This document shows positions 45,171-52,442 of a stretch of 64,000 bases of DNA, one piece after another. The first letter of the stretch is position 1, and each line of letters begins with the position of its first letter. The DNA lies in contig NZ_FNGY01000003.1 in assembly GCF_900103665.1 (NCBI RefSeq), positions 310,001 to 374,000 of the forward strand. The letters run 5' to 3'. The position numbers and the translations under genes were made by a program. The notes beneath the pieces were generated by a model, which was not told where the DNA came from, did not search any database, and saw nothing but the letters and a program-made list of their open reading frames with translations. Source of the DNA: Pedobacter steynii (lineage in GTDB: Bacteria; Bacteroidota; Bacteroidia; Sphingobacteriales; Sphingobacteriaceae).

Positions 45171-47000
45171 TTAATCTTCGAGTTTATTCCACCAGGTTCT
45201 TTTGAGGATGAAAATGATGACGGCCAGGATTGCAATGGTCATCAGCAATGGAAGTTTCATCATCAAGATCAGGTACATTGGCAATAGGGTGAGGCAGAGC
45301 TGGGCGATGATCCCAAGGACCACATTGAACATGTCCCTGCCGAAATTTTTGTTCGCCACAAAGGATGGATCATCAGCAATGACCAGCTTCTGGACCGGTC
45401 CCCAGAATCCCCATGGGCGAACCGTTTTATAAAAGCTTTTGAGCGTTTCCTCCTCTGTTGGCGGCGCCATATAAGTACCAATAATGGACCCCGCCAAAGA
45501 AAGGATAAACAACAAGGGGAAATAATATAAAAACTCTACACCTGCAAAGAACCTCGTAAAGACCAGTGCAGAGACAATTCCGGTAAACATGCCCCAGAAA
45601 AAGCCGTTGGAATTGAACCTCCACCAATGCCATTTCAATACGTTGGCAGCGATGTATCCCCCATATAATGCAGAGACGATCCACTGCAATACGCTGTTCA
45701 CATCTTTTGCAAAAAAGCCTAGTGTAATCCCCACTGCTACGACCAATACGCCGGAACAGTAATTCATGGAGATGATCTTTTTATTGGAAGCATTGGGGTT
45801 GATGTATTTCAGGTATACATCGTTCACAATGTAAGCCTGTGCCGCATTTAAGGTTCCGCTGAAAGTACCCATAAATGCGCCAAGCAGTCCGGTGAGCACC
45901 AGACCAAACAATCCGGCAGGGACAAAACTATTGATACTTGCCGGCAAAATACGTTCATAATCAATTGCCCCATCTAAGCCGCGGAGGTTCATCTGGTCGT
46001 AATAAAGAATCCCCAGAACGGTGAGTCCTACGATGAGGGAATAACGGATCGGCAACAATACGATCGACACAAATCCACTCATTTTACTGGCTTCCTTTGG
46101 GGAGCGTGTGGACAGAATTTTTTGCATATCATAGTTTGGCGGCGGTCCGGCCAGTGAGGCAAAAGCACCTTTAAACAACATCATCATGAAGAAAATGCTG
46201 AACAGGGAATATCCATCGCTTTCTATCTTTTTATTGACATCGGTAATGATATCCGTCCAGTCCAGATCCAGGTGAGTTCCAAAGAAGGGGCTGTCCCAAC
46301 CTTCCGGCACATGCAGTTTCTGGCCGTTCAGGTTAACCACAGCAATCACCGCGATGGAAATACAAACTACCGTCATGATCGCATATTTGATCATATCGCC
46401 GAATACGATGCCATGCATGCCTCCCAAAATGGAATAGAACATGGCAAAAAGGGTGAAAATGATGCCATAGAAATGGGCCACATAATGTGGTGCTACGGTA
46501 AAAGGAACATAATCTTTCACCAAATCCCATGGGATGAAAATCTCGACAAATTTACCGAGACCAATAAAGCCATAGGCAAGGAAGCCCAGGCAGCTTAATA
46601 AAGCAAAAGTAACGACCACTTTATGGGAGGCCCCAACCCCTCTACCTCTCGTTCCAAAGCGGGTAGACAACCATTCGGCTCCTGTTGTGGCATTAGACCT
46701 TCTCAGCCATTTGGAAAGGTACATCATCAGAAATACCTGATTGAAGACCGGCCATAACCAGGGGATCCAGATGCTTTTCATTCCATAAACAAAACAAAGG
46801 CTCACCATCCACATCGTTCCGCTGATATCAAACATATCAGAAGCATCGCTCAGACCCAGCTTATACCATGGAAGAGACTTCCCTCCCATGATATAACTCT
46901 CTTTGTTTTCCTTTGCTTTCTTACGATACCAAAAGCCAATAATGATGGTGCTGATAAGATACGTTACAATAATAATGATGTCGACAGGTTGGAACTTCAT
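45171..47000 (-). CDS. sodium/solute symporter (SSS family)
   Basis: A 609-residue inner-membrane transporter with about 13-14 helices. The opening PVDIIIIVTYLISTIIIGFW, the SYIMGGKSLPWYKLGLSDAS segment and TGAEWLSTRFG are family marks. So are the GLLGAFMGTFSGTLNAAQAY and VNDVYLKYINPNASNKK segments. It is the first gene of the operon and presumably brings a beta-mannoside from periplasm to cytosol, taking the place that an MFS symporter has in other mannan loci. Substrate inferred from GH130 only. Confidence 0.9.
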   Translation of the reverse strand: MKFQPVDIIIIVTYLISTIIIGFWYRKKAKENKESYIMGGKSLPWYKLGLSDASDMFDISGTMWMVSLCFVYGMKSIWIPWLWPVFNQVFLMMYLSKWLRRSNATTGAEWLSTRFGTRGRGVGASHKVVVTFALLSCLGFLAYGFIGLGKFVEIFIPWDLVKDYVPFTVAPHYVAHFYGIIFTLFAMFYSILGGMHGIVFGDMIKYAIMTVVCISIAVIAVVNLNGQKLHVPEGWDSPFFGTHLDLDWTDIITDVNKKIESDGYSLFSIFFMMMLFKGAFASLAGPPPNYDMQKILSTRSPKEASKMSGFVSIVLLPIRYSLIVGLTVLGILYYDQMNLRGLDGAIDYERILPASINSFVPAGLFGLVLTGLLGAFMGTFSGTLNAAQAYIVNDVYLKYINPNASNKKIISMNYCSGVLVVAVGITLGFFAKDVNSVLQWIVSALYGGYIAANVLKWHWWRFNSNGFFWGMFTGIVSALVFTRFFAGVEFLYYFPLLFILSLAGSIIGTYMAPPTEEETLKSFYKTVRPWGFWGPVQKLVIADDPSFVANKNFGRDMFNVVLGIIAQLCLTLLPMYLILMMKLPLLMTIAILAVIIFILKRTWWNKLED

Positions 47001-47163
47001 GGACTCAAAACTATACTATTTTCGCACGCAGCTTTAATACTATTTTAACAATTAATTGTATTCACAAATCAAAAAGACTCACTATCATATTATTAATCCT
47101 AATTTACCATAGTACTATTTTAACAGAATTATAATCAATTCATATCAAAATCATTATATTTAT
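47001..47163. promoter_or_regulatory. divergent control region with repeated TACTATTTT motifs
   Basis: TACTATTTT occurs three times (47014-47022, 47038-47046, 47113-47121), the last two inside a 13-base repeat TACTATTTTAACA. These could be binding sites for the AraC-type regulator. On the minus strand TAGTTTTG (47006-47013) fits a -7 box, but it is only 5 bases from the symporter ATG, so the transcript would be nearly leaderless if it is real. All roles inferred. Confidence 0.5.
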
Positions 47164-48042
47164 ATGATGGGCAATAATATAGTCAGGGAGATTACCCCTT
47201 TAACCCAAAGCGATTGCTTTACTATTTTTTCGAGGACGAAGAAGGATTTTGACTTTCCGCTTCATTACCATGAAGAGTATGAACTGAACCTGATTCTTCA
47301 TGCGAAAGGAGCCAAACGGATTGTCGGGGATCATATTGATACGATCGAAGATGCAGAGCTTGTTTTTATTGGGCCAAACCTGTACCATGCCTGGTTTACA
47401 CACCAGTGTAAAAGCGAAGAGATCCTGGAGATTACGATACAGTTTCACAAAGATTTGTTTGATGAACGTTTGCTCAAAAGAAATCAGCTGAATTTCATCT
47501 CCAACATGTTTGAACGTTCTCAAAAAGGAATTCTCTTTTCTGCCGAGACCATTGAAAGGCTGAGCCCAAGATTGCTTTCTTTAAACCAGAAGAAAGGTTT
47601 TGATTCAGTTCTGGAGCTTTTTTCTATTCTCCACGACCTCTCTATTTCCAGGAACATGAGAACCTTGTCCAATTCCAGTTTTAACAACGAGCAGTTCAAT
47701 TACAACAGCAGAAGAATAGAGAAGGCATTTGATTATATGAATGCGAATTATAACCGTGGAATATCCCTGGAAGAGGTGGCAAAGGTGGCCAGTATGCCGG
47801 AAGTATCCTTCAGCAGGTTTATCAAGAAACGGACAGGGAGTACTTTTATCGACAGTCTGAATGAGATCCGGTTGGGACATGCGACGAAACTGCTCATCTC
47901 CAGCACGCAGACGGTCGCCGAGATTGCTTATAAATGCGGGTTCAATAACATTTCAAACTTTAACCGGATTTTTAAGAAGAAAAAGAATTGTACACCTAAA
48001 GAATTCCGGGATAGCTTTTCCGGGACAAGGTCGTTCATATAA
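47164..48042 (+). CDS. AraC-family transcription regulator
   Basis: A 292-residue regulator. The N-terminal part has a cupin-like sensor (FDFPLHYHEEYELNLILHAK, with metal/sugar-type histidines). The C-terminal part (about 185-285) holds two helix-turn-helix units: ISLEEVAKVASMPEVSFSRF and VAEIAYKCGFNNISNFNRIF, followed by KKKKNCTPKEFR. It is transcribed away from the symporter-GH130-SusC-SusD operon across a 163-base gap with repeated motifs. It probably senses a mannose-containing sugar and activates that operon. Confidence 0.92.
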   Translation: MMGNNIVREITPLTQSDCFTIFSRTKKDFDFPLHYHEEYELNLILHAKGAKRIVGDHIDTIEDAELVFIGPNLYHAWFTHQCKSEEILEITIQFHKDLFDERLLKRNQLNFISNMFERSQKGILFSAETIERLSPRLLSLNQKKGFDSVLELFSILHDLSISRNMRTLSNSSFNNEQFNYNSRRIEKAFDYMNANYNRGISLEEVAKVASMPEVSFSRFIKKRTGSTFIDSLNEIRLGHATKLLISSTQTVAEIAYKCGFNNISNFNRIFKKKKNCTPKEFRDSFSGTRSFI

Positions 48043-48163
48043 GAGGTGAATTATCTAAAAATACTATTTTTTTTTTTATTTTAAAGATAATTAAATAGCG
48101 AACTAGTTTAATTTAAAGTAAAATATCGATACATTTGCAGTACACTATAAAAGATATTTTATT

Positions 48164-48319
48164 ATGAAGGCTGTCTCAAGAAAAAAACTAAAAGCAATTG
48201 GCATATCATTGGGTGTTAAAATTACGGTAGATAAAACGCTTAATAAATATGCGAAAATCACTAGTGGAAAGACAATAGAAAGCAACGAGCTTTTAGCCAA
48301 TTCGATTTTTAATTTTTAA
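48164..48319 (+). CDS. 51-residue AT-rich orphan ORF
   Basis: ATG 48164 to TAA 48317-48319. The product is small and basic (KAVSRKKLKAIGISLGVKIT, later KYAKITSGKTIESNELLANS). No signal or known motif. It sits at the left edge of an AT-rich patch that also holds the next ORF and a candidate small RNA. Coding is plausible but not proven. Confidence 0.45.
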   Translation: MKAVSRKKLKAIGISLGVKITVDKTLNKYAKITSGKTIESNELLANSIFNF

Positions 48320-48463
48320 TAATTTTCATCTTCTGTTCTTCTTTAAAAGAGGAAACCATCGTAATTGGCTCCTTTTTCAAGACGTAATATGAGGTAGATG
48401 TCACTTTAAACCTGCATCAAATGAAAAACAACATAACTATCTTTTATCACTATAATTAATTAA

Positions 48464-49024
48464 GTGGAAAATAAGAGAAAGCGGAAAAGAATAAATTTCG
48501 CAGAAAAACAAGGTGAAATAATCATAGACATTGAATCTTTTATAAAAAACAAAAGCTCTGAAAACGTTAAGAAAGTTCAGTCAGTAAAAGAGGAAATTGA
48601 GATTGATATTTATTTTGACAAGCATTATTATCTCAGAAATCAAGTAGGTGATCAAAATGGCAAAAGAGATGGAATAGGATATGATTTTGTAGAATCAACC
48701 TTGATGAAAGCTACAAAACATTTAATTTATTATGCTTTAAAAATTAAATCCTTCACTTTTATCAATTTTGAAGAAGGTTTTAAACAAAGAATGATATTAA
48801 CACAACATTTCAATGATGACAGTGATGATCTAAATATTGTAGTCGAGTATCATTACCTATCAATGCATAAATATGAAGTCACGGTAATTACAGCACTAAG
48901 GAAAAATGATTTCTACTTTAATGACGGCTCATATCAAATAGAATTACAAGAAGATGACACCTCAAATCTAAATAAAAAAGAAATGAATAAGGTCAAAAAA
49001 ACAAGCTCTTTTAATGGGATTTAA
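48464..49024 (+). CDS. AT-rich orphan protein, unknown
   Basis: A 186-residue protein starting at GTG 48464. A stop codon (TAA 48461-48463) is immediately upstream, and the next in-frame Met is near residue 81, so GTG is the only reasonable start. It begins with a basic cluster (KRKRKRINFAEKQGEIIIDI) and has a mixed alpha/beta middle (KATKHLIYYALKIKSFTFIN, LNIVVEYHYLSMHKYEVTVI) and a polar tail. Base composition is clearly more AT-rich than its neighbours, which suggests horizontal origin. No family recognised. A candidate small RNA follows directly. Confidence 0.65.
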   Translation: MENKRKRKRINFAEKQGEIIIDIESFIKNKSSENVKKVQSVKEEIEIDIYFDKHYYLRNQVGDQNGKRDGIGYDFVESTLMKATKHLIYYALKIKSFTFINFEEGFKQRMILTQHFNDDSDDLNIVVEYHYLSMHKYEVTVITALRKNDFYFNDGSYQIELQEDDTSNLNKKEMNKVKKTSSFNGI

Positions 49025-49057
49025 ATAAAAAAAATATTTACATAAAATATAACTTAT

Positions 49058-49065
49058 TATATTTG
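49058..49065 (+). promoter_or_regulatory. candidate -7 box (TATATTTG) of a small RNA
   Basis: TATATTTG fits TAnnTTTG. It would start transcription near 49071, just before a repeat-bearing stretch that ends in a terminator. A weak TTTA at 49037-49040 is the only -33 candidate. Confidence 0.45.
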
Positions 49066-49070
49066 TCGTA

Positions 49071-49166
49071 GCATTAGAGACAGGATATACGTCTGAGTGG
49101 TCTTGAAAAGGACAGGATAAAATTCTGAGTAGTCTCATTTAAAGCCCCGTAATTGGGGCTTTTTAA
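49071..49166 (+). ncRNA. candidate small RNA with a direct repeat
   Basis: Between a TATATTTG box and an intrinsic terminator (AAAGCCCC 49141-49148, GGGGCTTT 49155-49162, T-run) lies a 95-base stretch without an ORF. It holds two copies of a 25-base unit, at 49079-49103 and 49111-49135, 32 bases apart and matching at about 21 of 25 positions. The common parts are GACAGGATA and CTGAGT-GTCT. The layout (promoter, repeat, terminator) suggests a structured or target-binding small RNA. I do not recognise the family. Confidence 0.5.
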
Positions 49167-49332
49167 TTATCCTTTGTTACAGGAAGGTTCTTTTTCATCT
49201 GGTAGCCAACAACTGGATTGATGGCTGATGCGACTCTGAATTCAAAAAAAGCCTGTAAATTGTAAGAATATAAAAAAACCGCCCGAAAAGAATTTCTTTC
49301 CAGGCGGTTCATTAAAACAAGAGAGAGGGGGA
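49167..49332. other. spacer between the candidate small RNA and the minus-strand operon end
   Basis: No gene seen. Apart from the terminator hairpin at 49272-49309 it holds only a short mixed-composition stretch. Confidence 0.4.
49272..49309 (-). terminator. intrinsic terminator of the third SusCD operon
   Basis: On the minus strand AACCGCC pairs with GGCGGTT, with an inner AAAGAAA/TTCTTTT pairing, followed by a run of T. It lies 24 bases past the stop of the DUF5007-like lipoprotein gene. Confidence 0.85.
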
Positions 49333-50259
49333 CTAATAATTCAATTTGATCGTGACTTCCCAGACACCTTCTTTAAGAATGGCCATATCAAACCAGTAAT
49401 TAAAGTAGGCGCCATTGGCATCCCCGTCATTATACATATCTATTCTCAATACTTTTCCTGCTACGAAAGGCAAAGGGAATCCGGCAATTTCCAGTTCCAG
49501 ACGGTCCGGAAATTCTGTATACTTTGTTGGATTACTTAGTCCGAGGTTGTGCCAGTCTTTCAAATCCGGAGCTGCAGCCGTTCCATAATCATAGCCGATT
49601 AACTTCTTAGGATCGATTGGCGTTCCATCTTTCTTAAGCGTGTACACTGTGATTTTGTTCCCCGTATTTTGCTTTCTGACAAAATCCACTGTAAAGTCTT
49701 TCAACTTCCCGTCGACCCCTGAAAACCGGTAATAAAAAGGAGCTGAGTAAGATACGTTGACCGTTAATGCGCCTTTAATCACCCGTTCTTCAGCGCTGTT
49801 TTTTACTTTTACATCAATGATGTACTTTCCTTTTTTTAGCTTCAGGGTATCCGTGGCCTCCGGATAAATGATCACATTACCATTGGCAGGATTGATGTCA
49901 ATGGCCGGGCGGTTTACCTTGGTGCGTTTCGCGTCCAGCTCTTTATTTGTCGGTTCTTTCCCCGTGTATTCCGCGCTCCAGAAATAGGTATCTACCTTAT
50001 AATCCATCACTGCTGTTGCCGCGCTACCATCTTCATTTCGGATGGCATCGATGCTAAACTCCAGTGGTTTGGTAGATTCATCCGTGATCATTGCCCCTGA
50101 CTGGATTAGCGCAGAGCCCACGGAAGCATTGATCGAAGTATTCGGGTATTTGATGGCAGGGCTTAAAAAGCCTTCCTTATTTGTACTTTTTTTGCAGGAC
50201 ATAAAAAAGCAGGCAAAGAGTAAAAATAAGGCGCCGGAAGTTTGTCTTGAAATTTTCAT
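49333..50259 (-). CDS. DUF5007-like surface lipoprotein
   Basis: A 308-residue lipoprotein with lipobox cysteine 22 (LFACFFMSC) and the linker KKSTNKEGFLSPAIKYPNTS. A beta-rich region of Ig-like type (YIIDVKVKNSAEERVIKGAL) is followed by a C-terminal domain ending FDMAILKEGVWEVTIKLNY. I link it to DUF5007, which is often encoded after SusC, SusD and a fasciclin lipoprotein as here. It may be a surface binding protein of the transporter complex. It is the last gene before a terminator. Confidence 0.75.
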   Translation of the reverse strand: MKISRQTSGALFLLFACFFMSCKKSTNKEGFLSPAIKYPNTSINASVGSALIQSGAMITDESTKPLEFSIDAIRNEDGSAATAVMDYKVDTYFWSAEYTGKEPTNKELDAKRTKVNRPAIDINPANGNVIIYPEATDTLKLKKGKYIIDVKVKNSAEERVIKGALTVNVSYSAPFYYRFSGVDGKLKDFTVDFVRKQNTGNKITVYTLKKDGTPIDPKKLIGYDYGTAAAPDLKDWHNLGLSNPTKYTEFPDRLELEIAGFPLPFVAGKVLRIDMYNDGDANGAYFNYWFDMAILKEGVWEVTIKLNY

Positions 50260-50288
50260 TTTTATGGGTATTAAAAAATCAATTAAAA

Positions 50289-50960
50289 TTATCTGTAGTA
50301 TTTAAGCTTCAATCCGCAGGCGAAGTTAGCGCCGTTCGCCAGCACATGGACTCTGGCATTTGCAGTGATTAAATTGTGGGTCTGGATATCAGATCCATAA
50401 TTCACAGAATCCACTTTTTTTATTTTCCGGTGTTCGTAATACATCCTGAAGGCAGAAGTTTGGATTGAGCTCCCGGCATTTATTCCTCCTCCGGCGCTGG
50501 CAATATTAATGCTATCCGTATTGTTGTCTTTATACGTCTTCAGTTTATCAGCTACCGCCTGCTCCAGGGTGATGCGGTTACCTGGGATAATGAACCTGTT
50601 TAAGAGTAATTTAAGCGTATCCAGTCCGATTTTACTCAGTGGTCTTGGCGCTAACTTATCTGAAGCATTCAATCGTTGCTGGAAACGGATGACTGCCTCA
50701 TTCGAAGCGGCATAAAAGGTAATATTATTCGTATTTACCAGTGCTTTGGTATTCGTCAGGTTAATAATTTTCACCAGGGAATCAAACATATGGTTTGACC
50801 TTCCGGCCAGAAAATCATAGGTAGACATGCTCTTTTCAGCTTCAGATTGCTGAGCAAGGCCACCATCTACGAAGTAGTCTTTCTTTTTACATGCTGATGC
50901 GATCAGTATGAAAATCACCCCCAGAAGGGCGATCGTTTTATAGGTCGTATTTTTCATCAT
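50289..50960 (-). CDS. fasciclin-domain lipoprotein
   Basis: A 223-residue lipoprotein from ATG 50960 (MMKNTTYKTIALLGVIFILI, lipobox cysteine 24). A longer frame from 50990 would overlap the SusD gene and push the signal inward. The fasciclin-like domain is seen in STYDFLAGRSNHMFDSLVKI, NITFYAASNEAVIRFQQRLN (the FAPTN-like strand) and LKLLLNRFIIPGNRITLEQA. The late part reads DIQTHNLITANARVHVLAN, matching the H2-type motif. FAS1 domains mediate adhesion or binding. It follows SusD by 13 bases. Confidence 0.85.
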   Translation of the reverse strand: MMKNTTYKTIALLGVIFILIASACKKKDYFVDGGLAQQSEAEKSMSTYDFLAGRSNHMFDSLVKIINLTNTKALVNTNNITFYAASNEAVIRFQQRLNASDKLAPRPLSKIGLDTLKLLLNRFIIPGNRITLEQAVADKLKTYKDNNTDSINIASAGGGINAGSSIQTSAFRMYYEHRKIKKVDSVNYGSDIQTHNLITANARVHVLANGANFACGLKLKYYR

Positions 50961-50973
50961 TACATCTGTTAAA

Positions 50974-52437
50974 TTATTTCCAATATTCATTTTGCGTGAT
51001 CACGAAATTACTTTGCGCGATGATGGCCTGGCTTATTGGCAGGAGCCATGTGCCCCTTGCAAACCAGTCGCCATTTGTTATTTTAGAATCCTTGGTCATT
51101 TTTCTGGTCCTTACCAGGTCAAAGAAATATTGTCCTTCTCCGATAAGTTCCTTCTTTCGTTCCAGCAGAATGGTATCCTGAATGCTTCCGTTTCCGGCAT
51201 ATTCTTTAGCGAATGCCCTTCTTCTTACACTATTCAATAATTCTGCAGCTTCGGCTACCCTTCCGATACCGGTACTGGCCAGGGCTTCCGCACGAAGCAA
51301 AATGATATCCGGCAAACGGGTGACAATGATATTTGATTCGTTGATGTTCTGTGAAGATGTGTCTCCTTTTAGCTGAAGACTTCTGTATTTACCCAGGTAA
51401 ACCCTGTTGTTGGTCCTTCCGGTATAAGTTTCCCGGACAAACCAGGTAAACCTCCTTGCGTCCTTTGATCCCGGAACAAACATTTGCGTCATTTGCTCAG
51501 GAGAAGGAGAAAGCAGGAAAGTTTCCGTTCCACCACCACCATCGGAGTAGTCCGTGTACCACGGCCTGCCCAGTGTTCTGTTGAACACTCTGTTTTTCTG
51601 AACTTCTTTCAGGTTGGCATCAAAGTTCAGTTCAAAAATACCCTCCGTTGATTTGCCTACAAAAATACTCAGCAGGTTAGTGGTATCTTTTACCATGACA
51701 TAAGGACCTCTGGTAATGACACTATCACATAATTTCTCACAACTCGAATAATCCTGTAGCCAGCCCATCACATGTGCTTTAATGGCCCATGCCGCTCCTT
51801 TTGTTGCCCTTACCGCCATTTCGTTCGCGCCATAAGACATTTGCAGGTTTGCAATCGCGACATCAAGATCCTGTTGGATCTGTTTAAATACATCCGCCTG
51901 TGGTGCTTTTGGCAAATTTGCCAGATCTACAGCCTTCAGGTTCAACGGTACATCACCCCAGAATCGGGCCAGGTAGAAATAACTCAATGCCCTCAGGAAG
52001 CTCGCCTCTCCGATATGCCTCTTTTTCGTCACTTCATCATACACAGGAATTCCCTGAATTTTCTCCAAAACCAGGTTACACTGTGAAACTACCCGATAAA
52101 ATCCATTCCAGTCTCCTCCCCCATTGTTCAGCAAGGACGCCGAAGAATTGGTTGCAATTAAGGTTTCTGTCCTCGTATTTGACGATTGCGAATAACTGGA
52201 GAAAACGTTGGCCCTCATATCACCCATTAAAAAGACTTTATCAGGCACTACAAAACGTAAAAAGGAATATGCAGCTGCAATCGCCTTATCTACGTCAGCA
52301 GCAGAGGTAATTGCATTTGTATCTGTTGGAATCTCCACTACTTCCGTATCCAGAATCTTTTTACAGGAGAACAGCATTGCAAACGTCATCAGGGCGATGC
52401 AAAGTATTTTTGATTTTCTATTGATTAACATATTCAT
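50974..52437 (-). CDS. SusD/RagB-family lipoprotein
   Basis: A 487-residue nutrient-binding lipoprotein: lipobox cysteine 25 (FAMLFSC), then KKILDTEVVEIPTDTNAITS. Family features are KRHIGEASFLRALSYFYLAR FWGDVP, the RATKGAAWAIKAHVMGWLQD helix, and the late LPDIILLRAEALASTG and DTILLERKKELIGEGQYFFD segments. It is 5 bases after its SusC partner. Two further lipoprotein genes follow, so the surface complex may have four parts. Ligand unknown. Confidence 0.94.
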   Translation of the reverse strand: MNMLINRKSKILCIALMTFAMLFSCKKILDTEVVEIPTDTNAITSAADVDKAIAAAYSFLRFVVPDKVFLMGDMRANVFSSYSQSSNTRTETLIATNSSASLLNNGGGDWNGFYRVVSQCNLVLEKIQGIPVYDEVTKKRHIGEASFLRALSYFYLARFWGDVPLNLKAVDLANLPKAPQADVFKQIQQDLDVAIANLQMSYGANEMAVRATKGAAWAIKAHVMGWLQDYSSCEKLCDSVITRGPYVMVKDTTNLLSIFVGKSTEGIFELNFDANLKEVQKNRVFNRTLGRPWYTDYSDGGGGTETFLLSPSPEQMTQMFVPGSKDARRFTWFVRETYTGRTNNRVYLGKYRSLQLKGDTSSQNINESNIIVTRLPDIILLRAEALASTGIGRVAEAAELLNSVRRRAFAKEYAGNGSIQDTILLERKKELIGEGQYFFDLVRTRKMTKDSKITNGDWFARGTWLLPISQAIIAQSNFVITQNEYWK

Positions 52438-52442
52438 ATCAA

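Noticed and set aside
49079..49135. CRISPR array
   Set aside because: Only two imperfect 25-base copies with an 7-base spacer and no Cas genes.
48464..49166. Type III toxin-antitoxin system (ToxIN-like)
   Set aside because: In that type the repeat RNA lies upstream of the toxin gene with a terminator between; here the repeats are downstream, there are only two copies, and the protein shows no ToxN-like motifs that I can see.
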